Positions 32,502-41,628 of a stretch of 64,000 bases of DNA are shown in pieces. The notes under the pieces are model-generated. The model had not been told where the DNA came from. It saw only the letters and a list, made by a program, of their open reading frames with translations, and made no database searches. Position 1 is the stretch's first letter. Each line of letters begins with the position of its first letter. The stretch covers positions 3,830 through 67,829 of the forward strand of contig SFNQ01000006.1 in NCBI GenBank assembly GCA_004554165.1, written 5' to 3'. Both the position numbers and the translations under genes were made by a program. This DNA comes from Clostridiales bacterium (GTDB taxonomy: Bacteria > Bacillota > Clostridia > Christensenellales > CAG-138).

Positions 32502-34034
32502 ATGGGCGTGGATATGACAAAAATTCCCCATCTGGACTGCATCTCGCAAAACGGCGTCTATCGGGGCGTGCCGGAGCGCGATTTTTCCACCTTCAACGCC
32601 CGCATGCGCGCCAGCGACAAGATTCTGCCCTCCCTGCGCGAGGCAATTGCCCGCACCGGCCTGCGGGATGGCATGACCATTTCCTTCCACCACCATTTCC
32701 GAAACGGCGATTACATCGTCAACATGGTGCTGGATGAGATTGCGTCCATGGGCATCAAAAACCTGACCGTGGCCGCCAGCTCGCTGTCCAGCTGCCATGC
32801 GCCCATGATTGAGCACATCCGAAACGGCGTGGTCACGCACATTGAGACCAGCGGCCTGCGGGGGGAGCTGGCAGAACAGATTTCCCGCGGGCTTATGGAG
32901 GTCCCGGTGGTGTTCCGCTCCCACGGCGGCCGCGCGGCGGCGATTGCCCGCGGGGAGCTGCACATCGACGTGGCCTTCCTGGGCGCGCCCTCCTGCGACC
33001 CCTACGGCAATGCCAACGGCTACAACCGGGACGAGGAGAACGCGACCATCTGCGGCTCCATGGGCTATGCCAAGGTGGACGCCCAGTATGCCGATCAGGT
33101 CGTTGTTATCACGGACCACATCGTGCGCTTTCCGAACACGCCCTTCGGCATTCCGGAATCGCAGGTGGACTATATCGTTTCCGTGGAACGTATCGGCGAT
33201 CCCTCCGGCATCATGAGCGGCGCCACGCGCTATACGAAAAACCCGAAGGAGCTGCTGATTGCAAAGACCGCCGCCGATCTCATCGAGGCCTCCGGCTATT
33301 TTTACGACGGCTTTTCCATGCAGATGGGCAGCGGCGGAGCCTCGCTTGCCACGGCGCGCTTTTTGCGCGAGAAGATGGAGCAGAGGGGGCTGCAGGCGCG
33401 CTTTGCCCTCGGCGGCATTACGGGGCAGATTGTGGAGATGCATGAGGCGGGGCTGGTTGAGAAGATACTCGATGTGCAGTCCTTTGACCTGATTGCGGCC
33501 AACTCCCTCAAGAACAACCGCTTCCACCAGCAGATCGACGGCTCGTACTATGCAGGCTACGACAACGAGGGCGCGGCGGTGAACCAGCTGGACTTTGTGG
33601 TGCTCTCGGCGCTGGAGATTGATACCAACTTTGATGTGAACGTTATCACCGGCTCGGACGGCGTGATCCGCGGCGCCATCGGCGGACATCCGGATACGGC
33701 GGCGGGCGCGAGCCTGTCGGTCGTGGTGGCGCCGCTGACGCGCGGCCGCATCCCCACCATTGTACACCGGGTCAATACGGTGGTCACGCCGGGGGCGGCG
33801 GTGGACGTGGTCGTGACCGATCAGGGCGTCGCGGTGAACCCCAGACGGGCCGATCTCATCGAGCGCTTTCGCAAGGCGGGCATGCCGCTGTTCACCATCG
33901 AGCAGCTCCGCGCCCGGGCAGAGCGCATTGTGGGCACGCCGGAACCCATTCGCTATCGGGATCGCGTCATCGGCCTTGTGCTCTATCGGGACAATACAGT
34001 GCTGGACGTGATCCGTCAGATCGACGAGACCTGA
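32502..34034 (+). CDS. citF: Citrate lyase alpha subunit
   Basis: The product is 510 residues, the normal length, from the ATG at 32502 with GGAGG 8 nt upstream. SFHHHFRNGDYIVNMVLDEIA and GGAS/GGITGQIVEMHEAGLVEK are characteristic of CitF, the citrate:acetyl-ACP transferase. citC (ligase), citX and citG (prosthetic group synthesis) are not in this cluster, so activation enzymes must be encoded elsewhere. A ten-base-pair hairpin follows the stop. Confidence 0.95.
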   Translation: MGVDMTKIPHLDCISQNGVYRGVPERDFSTFNARMRASDKILPSLREAIARTGLRDGMTISFHHHFRNGDYIVNMVLDEIASMGIKNLTVAASSLSSCHAPMIEHIRNGVVTHIETSGLRGELAEQISRGLMEVPVVFRSHGGRAAAIARGELHIDVAFLGAPSCDPYGNANGYNRDEENATICGSMGYAKVDAQYADQVVVITDHIVRFPNTPFGIPESQVDYIVSVERIGDPSGIMSGATRYTKNPKELLIAKTAADLIEASGYFYDGFSMQMGSGGASLATARFLREKMEQRGLQARFALGGITGQIVEMHEAGLVEKILDVQSFDLIAANSLKNNRFHQQIDGSYYAGYDNEGAAVNQLDFVVLSALEIDTNFDVNVITGSDGVIRGAIGGHPDTAAGASLSVVVAPLTRGRIPTIVHRVNTVVTPGAAVDVVVTDQGVAVNPRRADLIERFRKAGMPLFTIEQLRARAERIVGTPEPIRYRDRVIGLVLYRDNTVLDVIRQIDET

Positions 34035-34061
34035 CCCGCAAGACGACGCGATGGATATGAT

Positions 34062-34091
34062 CCGCCGCAGGAATTCCCCGGCCTGCGGCGG
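34062..34091 (+). terminator. Strong hairpin after citF
   Basis: Perfect ten-base-pair stem CCGCCGCAGG/CCTGCGGCGG without a T-run. It is likely an mRNA 3' end stabiliser or a weak terminator. The rest of the 430-base gap to the LysR gene shows no supported gene. Confidence 0.55.
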
Positions 34092-34468
34092 TCTGTCTGT
34101 CAAACAAGCAGTTGACTGGCGGGGAAACCGCTTTCCGCCGAAAGCCCGGGGACGGCGAAAAGCGCCGGGAGACAAGCACAAAAGGGGCGAACCGTCCTGC
34201 CATACATGCCGCCGGAGCCGGAAAAACCGAAGGGACTGTCCCCCTTGACAAACCCGGCGGGCGGCTTTTTTGTCGGGGCCTCCCATGCCTGCGGCGGGCG
34301 TTTTTTTCGGAAAGGGTCGCTTGCCGGGTCAGGGCGCTTTCGGGGGGAGGGCGGCCCCGCGTTCCGTGCCCGGAACGGGTGCGGCGGGCCGTGGCCTCCC
34401 GCGCCGGTCTTCCGCGTTTGCCCGCCGCACCGGCGCGCCGCTGAGCGGCGCGCGGGGCCGCCCGCCCC

Positions 34469-35374
34469 TCAGCGCTCCGTCTTGAGGTACTCGTCGAGGA
34501 CGGCGCTGTTTTTGATGACAAAGCTGGCAAAGTTCTCCGCGGCGCGGGACAGATAGCGGGACTTGCGCCAGGCAAGGGCGATGGCGCGGGGCGGAATATC
34601 GTCGAGAATGCGCAGCGCCTTCACGGGGATGGTATGGCTGCTCAGGGGCTTCGGGATCAGCGCGATGCCGAAGTTTGCCGAAACGGAGCTGATGATGAGG
34701 TTGTCGTTGGTGGTTTCAAAAATCACGTTGGGCCGAACGCCGGCGTTTTGCAGGATGTTGTCAATGTAAGCGCGAATCTGGCAGCAGCTTTCGTAGGTAA
34801 TGAGCTTTTCGTGGCGGAGACTGGAGAGGCGGATTTCCTGATAGCGTGCCAGGGGATGCTGGTCGGAGACGATAACGACGGTTTCGTGCGTGCCGATCTG
34901 GTGGCATTCCAGATTCGGGTCGTCCGTCTCCGTGGTGAAGGCCAGCTCCATTGCGCCGCTCTCCAGGTCCGCCTCGATTTCCTGCGTTGTTGCCTGTTTC
35001 AAGCGGAAGCGGGACTGAATGCGGCCAAGCTCCGCGTAATAGCGGGAGATGGTAAAGGTGACCAGCTCGCTGAGACTGCTCAGATAGCTGATGGATACCA
35101 TGCCGGATTCCGGGTCGGTCATGTCCTTCAGCTTTGCCTTCGCCTCCTCCAGCAGCTCCAGGGCGGGCTCCACGTGCTCCAGCAGGATTTCGCCAAAGCG
35201 CGTCAGCCGGATGCTGCGGCCGCTGCGGATGAACAGCGGCGCGTTGAGCTCGCGTTCGAGATCGTTGATGGAGTGACTGAGGGTGGACTGGGTGACGCGC
35301 AGCTGCTCCGAAGCGCGGGTATAATTCCGTTTCTGAACGATGGTGAGAAAATAATAGAGCTGTTGCAAATTCAT
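34469..35374 (-). CDS. LysR family regulator divergent from the aro-like operon
   Basis: The product is 301 residues. The N-terminal DNA-binding domain begins MNLQQLYYFLTIVQKRNYTR, then ASEQLRVTQSTLSHSINDLE; the remainder is a periplasmic-binding-protein-like effector domain. Divergent placement 250 bases from the aroD-type gene is the standard LysR arrangement, so it probably senses a substrate or intermediate of the + strand run that follows. A palindrome ACAAATTTGT lies within its own promoter region. Confidence 0.93.
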   Translation of the reverse strand: MNLQQLYYFLTIVQKRNYTRASEQLRVTQSTLSHSINDLERELNAPLFIRSGRSIRLTRFGEILLEHVEPALELLEEAKAKLKDMTDPESGMVSISYLSSLSELVTFTISRYYAELGRIQSRFRLKQATTQEIEADLESGAMELAFTTETDDPNLECHQIGTHETVVIVSDQHPLARYQEIRLSSLRHEKLITYESCCQIRAYIDNILQNAGVRPNVIFETTNDNLIISSVSANFGIALIPKPLSSHTIPVKALRILDDIPPRAIALAWRKSRYLSRAAENFASFVIKNSAVLDEYLKTER

Positions 35375-35397
35375 GAAATCACCTCATAATTATACTA

Positions 35398-35407
35398 ACA
35401 AATTTGT
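35398..35407. promoter_or_regulatory. Palindrome in the LysR/aro control region
   Basis: ACAAATTTGT, a perfect ten-base dyad located just upstream of a TATAAT (35394-35389, minus strand) for the LysR gene. The half-site AAATTTGT recurs at 35489-35496 inside the divergent promoter. It is a likely regulator site. Confidence 0.45.
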
Positions 35408-35472
35408 GGTAAAATAGCAAGAAAATTTAATTATACAATGAAATAGTCTCATCAAAACGACAAAATACCCCA

Positions 35473-35501
35473 TTGGCTTCATCTCGCGAAATTTGTATAA
35501 T
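35473..35501 (+). promoter_or_regulatory. Promoter of the aroD-aroE-aroA-aroC run
   Basis: -35 TTGGCT (35473-35478), exactly 17 nt, -10 TATAAT (35496-35501), about 120 bases before the aroD start. Confidence 0.8.
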
Positions 35502-35621
35502 AATAGTGAAAAAAAGCTAAGGATGAAGAACCGTATAGCCTTCGGACAGAATCGCATCCTTCCCCCCTTTTTTCCGGCAACGCACAGAAACGATTTCAGC
35601 ATCAGGAGAACAAAACAGAAC

Positions 35622-36398
35622 ATGATTCAACCCCTTACCATCCGGGGCGTGACCATCGGCGAGGGTATCCCCAAGGTGATCGTCCCCATTGTAGAGACCT
35701 CAAGAGAAGCAATATTGAAAAAGGCGGAGGAGCTTTCCTCCCTGGACATCCAAATGGTAGAGTGGCGTGCGGATTTCTATGAGGATTCGCTCTGCGAGGC
35801 GGAGACGCTGCGTACGCTCGCGGGCCTTCGGAAACAGCTGGGCGGCATTCCGCTGCTGTTTACGTTCCGCACCGCGCAGGAGGGCGGCGTACGGCCCATC
35901 GATCCCGACGCCTATGCTTCGCTGAATGGCGCGGTTGCATCCAGCGGCGACGCGGATGTGGTGGACGTGGAAGTTTTCTCAGGCGGAGAAAGGGCGAAGG
36001 AGAGCATTGACGCCATCCATGCCGCCGGCGCTTTTGTCATCGGCTCCAATCATGACCATCATGCCACGCCGGACAGGGAGGAACTCGTCTCCCGCCTGCG
36101 CAGAATTCAGCAGCTTGGTGCGGATATCGCAAAGGTGGCGGTCATGCCGCAGTCCAAAGCGGATGTGCTGACGCTGCTGGCCGCGACGCTGGAAATGTAT
36201 GAGAATTATGCGGACCGTCCCATCATCACCATGTCCATGGCGCCCATGGGGGTGCTGTCCCGGATTTCCGGCGAGATTTTCGGCTCTTCCATGACCTTTG
36301 GCACGGTGGGCGGCCTGTCCGCACCGGGCCAGATTCCCATCGGAGAACTGCAAAGCTGTCTCAGAATCCTGCACGGCGCATCCGGCGACACGGATTGA
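35622..36398 (+). CDS. aroD: 3-Dehydroquinate dehydratase, type I
   Basis: The product is 258 residues from the ATG at 35622. It aligns by eye along its whole length with E. coli AroD. EWRADFYED carries the conserved Glu/Arg, SNHDHHATP the catalytic His, KVAVMPQSKADVLTLLAATL the Schiff-base Lys, and SRISGEIFGS with SAPGQI the substrate-binding Arg, Ser and Gln. It dehydrates 3-dehydroquinate to 3-dehydroshikimate. It is the only one of the four aro-type genes here that keeps every catalytic residue I could check. Confidence 0.93.
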   Translation: MIQPLTIRGVTIGEGIPKVIVPIVETSREAILKKAEELSSLDIQMVEWRADFYEDSLCEAETLRTLAGLRKQLGGIPLLFTFRTAQEGGVRPIDPDAYASLNGAVASSGDADVVDVEVFSGGERAKESIDAIHAAGAFVIGSNHDHHATPDREELVSRLRRIQQLGADIAKVAVMPQSKADVLTLLAATLEMYENYADRPIITMSMAPMGVLSRISGEIFGSSMTFGTVGGLSAPGQIPIGELQSCLRILHGASGDTD

Positions 36399-36418
36399 CA
36401 AATTGGAGGAGGAAAGCT

Positions 36419-37288
36419 ATGATTTCGATTTATACAAAGCTGGTGGCTCTGTTGGGAAATCCGCTTGGCCAGTCGCTTTCCACCAAAATGCAGAACGCGG
36501 GATTCTCCCACTGCGGGCTGGATTATGTGTACTTTCCGCTGGAGACCACCGGGGAATCCCTGCCCGCCATTGTAAAGGCCATCCGCTATCTGAACTTTGC
36601 GGGCTTTGGCGTTACAAAGCCGGACAAGGTGGCGGTGATGGCGCATCTGGACGAGCTGGACGATTTTGCGGCCCGCATGGGCGCGGTCAACACCGTTATG
36701 GTCCAGCCGGGCGGCAGGCTCAAGGGCTATAACACGGATGCGGACGGCTTTATCCGCTCCCTCAGGGAGAGCTGGAGCGGCAGCTTTCCGGAGAGCGTGT
36801 TTCTCTGCCTCGGCGCAGGCGGCGCGGCGCGCGCCATCTGTTGCGCCCTGGCCTACAACGGCGCAAAGCGCATCATCGTCAGCAGCCTGTACGACCATGA
36901 GAGCCGGGAACTGGTGGATAAGGTCAACGGCAGCTTCGCGCCGGTGGCGGAGATGGTTCCCTGGGCCGATCAGAAGCGGCTTATGGCGGCGGCGAAGGGG
37001 GCGGACGTGATCATGAACACCACGGGCGTGGGCATGGGCGAGCATGTGGGCGAAACCCCGGTTGACAGCGCGATCTTCCATCCCGGCATGCTGGCTTTCG
37101 ACGCGGCATACAACCCGCCGGACCCGCGCTTTTTGCAGGAAGCCCGGGCCGCAGGCTGCGAAACCCTGAACGGCATGGGCATGCTGCTCTATCAGGGCAC
37201 AAAGCAGTTTGAACTCTGGACGGGACAGAAAGCGCCGGAGGACGTCATGCGCAAAGCGCTTGAGGAAGCCCTCGGCCTTTCCTGCTGA
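36419..37288 (+). CDS. Shikimate dehydrogenase family protein, diverged
   Basis: The product is 289 residues from the ATG at 36419 (GGAGGAGG upstream). The Rossmann motif LGAGGAARAICCAL, AVNTV and GYNTDADGF are normal. The substrate side differs: the usual SxSPxxHN reads SLSTKMQN (Gln25 for the usual His), and NVTxPxK reads GVTKPDK (Gly64 for Asn), while Ser19, Ser21 and the catalytic Lys70 remain. It should be an NAD(P)-dependent dehydrogenase acting on shikimate, quinate or a related cyclitol acid. Because of the changes I do not assign aroE with certainty. Confidence 0.85.
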   Translation: MISIYTKLVALLGNPLGQSLSTKMQNAGFSHCGLDYVYFPLETTGESLPAIVKAIRYLNFAGFGVTKPDKVAVMAHLDELDDFAARMGAVNTVMVQPGGRLKGYNTDADGFIRSLRESWSGSFPESVFLCLGAGGAARAICCALAYNGAKRIIVSSLYDHESRELVDKVNGSFAPVAEMVPWADQKRLMAAAKGADVIMNTTGVGMGEHVGETPVDSAIFHPGMLAFDAAYNPPDPRFLQEARAAGCETLNGMGMLLYQGTKQFELWTGQKAPEDVMRKALEEALGLSC

Positions 37289-37302
37289 AGGAGGACGAAG
37301 GT

Positions 37303-38592
37303 ATGATAGCAAGGATCAAGGCCGGCCCCGTTGCCGGAGAGATATCGGTACCCAGTTCAAAAAGCCATACCATCCGCGCGCTGATTATCGCAACGCTTGC
37401 GGGCGGGCGTTCCTATATCCGCAACCCGCTGCTCAGCGAGGACTGCAAGGCGGCCATGCGCATTGCCGGGCAGTTCGGCTCCACGGTGACGGCGGAGGAG
37501 GGCTGCTGGATCGTGGACGGCCCGGCCAACGGGCTTGTGACCCCGGACGACGTGGTGAACGTCGATAATTCCGGAACCACGCTGTATTTCATGACCTCCG
37601 TGGCGGCGCTGCTGCCCGACTGGACGGTTTTTACCGGAGACAGGTCCATCCGCAGGCGGCCGGTTAAGCCCCTGCTGGACGCGCTGGCTGTGCTGGGCGC
37701 ACAGTCCGAGATTACCCGCAGCAATTGCGATTGCGCGCCCTTTGTGATCCGCGGCCCCATCCATGGCGGCGCGGTGAAGGTCCCCTGCACCACCTCGCAG
37801 TACATCTCCTCGCTCATGATCGCGGCTCCCCTGTGCCAGGGCGATACGCGCATTATGACCGACAATCCCATGGAGACGCCCTATCTCAACATGACCATCA
37901 AGTGGCTCCGCGAGGCGGGCGTACAGGTGAACTTTGATGAGAGGGAGTACCGGTGGTTCGAGATCGCGGGCGGCCAGAGTTACAAGGCCTTTGACCGCGT
38001 GATGCCCAGCGACTGGTCCAGCGTGGCCTTCCCCACGGTGGCGGGCCTTGTGCCGGGGTCCCGCATGGTGATCAACAACATGGATTTCAACGACACGCAG
38101 GGCGACGCCGCGGTGATCGATCATCTCATCCGTATGGGCGCGGACATTCAGAAGGACAGGGAGAACGGGCGCCTCGTCATCGCCGGCGGCAACCGCCTGC
38201 ACGGGATCGGGATGGATCTCATCAACACGCCGGACGCGCTGTCCATCCTCTGCGTGGCGGGCTGCATGGCGGAGGGGACCACCGTGCTGCACAACGTCGC
38301 GGGCGCAAGGCTCAAGGAGACCGACCGCGTGGCGGTGATGACCGATGCGCTTTCGCGCATGGGCGCGGATATCAGCGCAACGGAGAACACGATTACCATC
38401 CATGGCGGCAGACGGCTCCGCGGCTGTGAACTCAAAAGCCACGACGATCACCGCATCGCCATGGCGCTGACGGTGGCGGCGCTCTTTGCGGAGGGCGAAA
38501 CGTCGGTGACGGAGGCCGAATGCGCAAGCGTAACCTTCCCCGGGTTTTATGACAGGCTCCTCTCCTGCGGAGCGGAGATCGAACTGCAATAG
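37303..38592 (+). CDS. EPSP synthase family protein, diverged
   Basis: The product is 429 residues. The two-domain fold and several signatures are present: SSKSHTIRAL (Lys20, Ser21, Arg25), IRRRPVKPLLDAL, TPDALSILC (catalytic Asp), RLKETDRVAVM and DDHRIAMAL. Three positions depart from E. coli AroA: the NAGTAMR loop reads NSGTTLYF (Tyr95 for Arg100); SKPY reads ETPY (Glu191 for Ser197, which contacts the shikimate 3-phosphate); and the C-terminal Lys411 position is Val410 (ASVTFPGFY). With no shikimate kinase in the run, the substrate may not be shikimate 3-phosphate. An enolpyruvyl transfer role is still likely. Confidence 0.85.
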   Translation: MIARIKAGPVAGEISVPSSKSHTIRALIIATLAGGRSYIRNPLLSEDCKAAMRIAGQFGSTVTAEEGCWIVDGPANGLVTPDDVVNVDNSGTTLYFMTSVAALLPDWTVFTGDRSIRRRPVKPLLDALAVLGAQSEITRSNCDCAPFVIRGPIHGGAVKVPCTTSQYISSLMIAAPLCQGDTRIMTDNPMETPYLNMTIKWLREAGVQVNFDEREYRWFEIAGGQSYKAFDRVMPSDWSSVAFPTVAGLVPGSRMVINNMDFNDTQGDAAVIDHLIRMGADIQKDRENGRLVIAGGNRLHGIGMDLINTPDALSILCVAGCMAEGTTVLHNVAGARLKETDRVAVMTDALSRMGADISATENTITIHGGRRLRGCELKSHDDHRIAMALTVAALFAEGETSVTEAECASVTFPGFYDRLLSCGAEIELQ

Positions 38593-38613
38593 CGAATTTG
38601 GAGGTATAAGAGC

Positions 38614-39795
38614 ATGACGGGAAACACCTTTGGAAGAATGTTCCGGGTAACCACCTGCGGCGAATCCTACTCCGGCTGCTTCAGAAAGACGCCGGATATC
38701 CCCAAGGAACTCTACGGCGGTCTGCTGACCATCGTGGACGGCTGCCCGCCGGGCGTGCGCATTACGGCGGAGGACATCCAGCAAGAGCTGGACAAGCGTA
38801 AGCCGGGCCAGACGCCGCTGGATTCCCCGCGCAGGGAGAAGGACAGGGCGTATATCTTCTCCGGCGTCATGGAGAATCAGCTGTCCACAGGCGCGCCCAT
38901 CGGCATCGTGATCCCCAACAACGATATTGAGGATATTCACGTGGGCCAGTACCGCGAGTATAAGGACAGCATCCGCCCCGGCCACGCGGAGTACACCTTC
39001 TTTAAAAAGTACGGCGAGTATTCCGACTGGGTGGGAGCGGGCCGCGCCTCCGGCCGCGAGACGGTCAGCCGCGTTGCGGGCGGCGCCGTGGCAAAGTGCA
39101 TTCTGGACCCGATGGGCATCGACGTCATCGGCTTCATCACCGAGTCCCACGGAATCAGGGCCAAACCCAACATCTCCTACGAGGAGGCGAAAAGGAACTA
39201 CCGCGCCAACGAGCTCAACTGCCCGGACCTTGAGGCCGCGCCGAAGATGATTCAGGATATCCTCGACGTGCGCAAGAGCGGGGAGACCTGCGGCGGCGTG
39301 GTGGAGCTCATCTGCCGCGGCGTGCCCGCCGGGCTGGGCGAGCCGGTCTTTGACAAGCTGGAGGCGACCATGGCCCATGCGCTCATGTCCATCGGCGCGG
39401 TCAAGGGCATTGAGGTCGGCGCGGGCTTCCGCGTTGCGGATATGCTGGGCTCCGAGTGCAACGACGAGTCCTATGTGGACCGTTCCACCGGACGCGTTGC
39501 GTTCTACAGCAACAACGCCGGCGGCTTCCTGGGCGGGATTTCCAATGGCGACGAGATTCGCATCCGCCTTGCCATCAAGCCCACGCCCACGGTTTCCGTG
39601 CCGCAGCGGGCGGTGGATGTGGAAAAGATGGAGGACGGCATCCTCTCGCCCATCACCCGGCGGGACGCCTCGCTGCTGCCCCGCATTTACCCGGTCTGCG
39701 AGGCCATGGCCCGCATTGCCATCGTTGACGCGCTCATGATGGCCCGGGGCTACCGCGCCCTGTCGAATATCGACGAAAAGTGGGACAAAATCTGA
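38614..39795 (+). CDS. Chorismate synthase family protein, diverged
   Basis: The product is 393 residues with family architecture throughout: GNTFGRMFRVTT, IRPGHAEYTFFKKYG (His of the GHAD motif kept), GVPAGLGEPVFDKLEA, HALMSIGAVKG and AIKPTPTV. The invariant FGESHG motif reads CGESYSG, placing Tyr19 where His17 acts as proton donor to the reduced flavin. The usual GGGRSSARET reads VGAGRASGRET, and RHDP reads RRDA. A related FMN-dependent elimination on a different substrate is plausible. It follows the EPSPS-like gene after 21 bases and precedes the ABC importer by 42. Confidence 0.85.
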   Translation: MTGNTFGRMFRVTTCGESYSGCFRKTPDIPKELYGGLLTIVDGCPPGVRITAEDIQQELDKRKPGQTPLDSPRREKDRAYIFSGVMENQLSTGAPIGIVIPNNDIEDIHVGQYREYKDSIRPGHAEYTFFKKYGEYSDWVGAGRASGRETVSRVAGGAVAKCILDPMGIDVIGFITESHGIRAKPNISYEEAKRNYRANELNCPDLEAAPKMIQDILDVRKSGETCGGVVELICRGVPAGLGEPVFDKLEATMAHALMSIGAVKGIEVGAGFRVADMLGSECNDESYVDRSTGRVAFYSNNAGGFLGGISNGDEIRIRLAIKPTPTVSVPQRAVDVEKMEDGILSPITRRDASLLPRIYPVCEAMARIAIVDALMMARGYRALSNIDEKWDKI

Positions 39796-39837
39796 AGCAG
39801 TTCAGATTTCATCCATAAATCAACAGGGAGGAAAACC

Positions 39838-41442
39838 ATGAAACGTACTATTGCACTGCTTGTTTCGCTTCTGATGCTGCTGGCCGTATTCGCTGGTTGC
39901 GCCGGCGGAGCGAACAATGCCGCAGGCGGCTCGGATAAGCCGCAGACCGAAACCTCCGGCGGTGCGTCGTCATCCGGAAGCGCGGAAGGCACGCAGAGCA
40001 CCGGGCCGGTTCGCAGGGAGCAGCTCCGGGTGGCCCTGTCCGGCCAGCCGGATACGCTGGATCCCTACGCATCGTCCAACACCTGCGGACTGATTGCAAC
40101 GCTGCTCGTCTATGAGCGACTCCTGCGCACGGACGAGGAGGGCAACATCATTCCCTGGCTCGCGACGGAGTATGAGATGCTGGACGATACGACGCTCCGC
40201 TTCGTCCTCCGGGACGACGTCTATTTCCACGACGGCAGCAAGTTCACCGCAGAGGACGCCGCGTTCTCGCTGAAGACCGCTGCGGAGAGCTCCTTCACCG
40301 CCAACCTTTTTGGCAGCATCGACCCCGAGGGCTTTGAAATCAAGAGCGATACGGAGCTGATCGTCAAGCTCCTCAGCCCCAATGCGGCGATTCTCAAGGC
40401 GCTGTCCTCCAACCGCGGCGTCATGATCAGCAAGAACTATTACGAGAACGCCGCTGCGGAGGATGTGGCGCGCAAGCCCATGGGCACCGGACCGATGGTG
40501 TTTGAAGAGTGGGTCGTGGGCGACCACTACTCCTTCACAAAGAATGAAAACTACTGGGGCGACGAGCTGGCCTATGATTCCGTCCTGTTCCGCTTCATCA
40601 CCGAGTCCTCCTCCCGCTGCATCGAGCTGGAGACCGGCGGCGTGGACATCGCGCAGGAGCTTGCCTTCAGCGACTGGGACCGCATTGACCAGAACCCCAA
40701 GACCAAGCTCATCAAGGGCGACACGCTGGGCACCCGCTTCCTGGTGTTCAATCAGAACGTCGAGTTCCTGCGGGATTATAACGTGCGCAAGGCGCTGGCC
40801 TATGCGCTGGACTTTGAGGCGATCGTGAACGTGGTGTGGCAGGGCAACGCGAGAGTGGCGGACAGCTACTATTCCCCGGCGATTTCCGGCCACAAGGCCG
40901 TAGGCCCGCAGGAGTACAATCCCGAAAAGGCCAGGGAATATCTGGCGCTTGCGGGCTACAGCGAGAGCAACCCGCTGAAGTTCACCTACTACACCTATGA
41001 GAACACCGTCAACATCACCCTGGCCGAGATGGTACAGCAGATGTGGGCAGCGGTGGGCATCGAGGCAGAGGTCAGCGTTACGGACCTGTCCTCCTTTACA
41101 ACGATGAACAACAACGGCGAACTGACCGTTACCCTGCTTTCCACCACCGCGTCCATTGCGGATCCCACCGCCGCTCTGCTCATCTGGCCCATCACGCGCA
41201 CCATCTCCGTGCGCCATGGCGACCAGCACATTCAGGACCTGCTGGATGCGGGCGTTGCAACCTATGACCAGGCCGAGCGCGACGCCATTTACGGCGAGCT
41301 CCAGGACTACCTCTGGGAGAAGTTCTATGCGGTGCCCGTGTGCTATCCGCAGGAGGGCTACGGCTGCGCAAGCTATGTGGAGAACCTCCCCTTCTACCCG
41401 AACACCTGCTTCGAGCTGGACCGCGTTACGTTCAGCGAATAA
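39838..41442 (+). CDS. ABC importer substrate-binding lipoprotein (SBP family 5)
   Basis: The product is 534 residues with a lipoprotein signal (LLAVFAGC lipobox, Cys about 21), a Ser/Gly-rich linker (about 23-55) and a family 5 solute-binding domain starting LRVALSGQPDTLDPYAS. The ending, in which the last lobe closes with ENLPFYPNTCFELDRV, is typical of oligopeptide/dipeptide and nickel-type binders. It captures the substrate outside the membrane for the permeases and ATPases that follow. Peptides are the default guess; neighbouring enzymes suggest a modified amino acid or organic acid. Confidence 0.93.
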   Translation: MKRTIALLVSLLMLLAVFAGCAGGANNAAGGSDKPQTETSGGASSSGSAEGTQSTGPVRREQLRVALSGQPDTLDPYASSNTCGLIATLLVYERLLRTDEEGNIIPWLATEYEMLDDTTLRFVLRDDVYFHDGSKFTAEDAAFSLKTAAESSFTANLFGSIDPEGFEIKSDTELIVKLLSPNAAILKALSSNRGVMISKNYYENAAAEDVARKPMGTGPMVFEEWVVGDHYSFTKNENYWGDELAYDSVLFRFITESSSRCIELETGGVDIAQELAFSDWDRIDQNPKTKLIKGDTLGTRFLVFNQNVEFLRDYNVRKALAYALDFEAIVNVVWQGNARVADSYYSPAISGHKAVGPQEYNPEKAREYLALAGYSESNPLKFTYYTYENTVNITLAEMVQQMWAAVGIEAEVSVTDLSSFTTMNNNGELTVTLLSTTASIADPTAALLIWPITRTISVRHGDQHIQDLLDAGVATYDQAERDAIYGELQDYLWEKFYAVPVCYPQEGYGCASYVENLPFYPNTCFELDRVTFSE

Positions 41443-41475
41443 CCCGAATTCCTGGCGGAACATGTGATCCATCCG

Positions 41476-41532
41476 CTCCCGGAGGGGGTGCCTCAGGGCC
41501 TCTCTCCGGGAGAACCCACCCCCCGTTTTCGC
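41476..41532 (+). terminator. Two overlapping hairpins between binding protein and permease genes
   Basis: CTCCCGGAG pairs with CTCCGGGAG (41476-41484 with 41504-41512). Alternatively GGGGGTG pairs with CACCCCC just upstream of CGTTTTC. Partial termination or mRNA protection here would give more binding protein than permease, a common arrangement. Confidence 0.55.
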
Positions 41533-41628
41533 ATTACCCTTTATTTCCCCGCTCCGGGGCAGGACGGTACGGCGGCTTCGCGCCGGGCCGAGGCCTGACA
41601 GAATCCTTCAGAAAAGGGAAGGTTTGCT

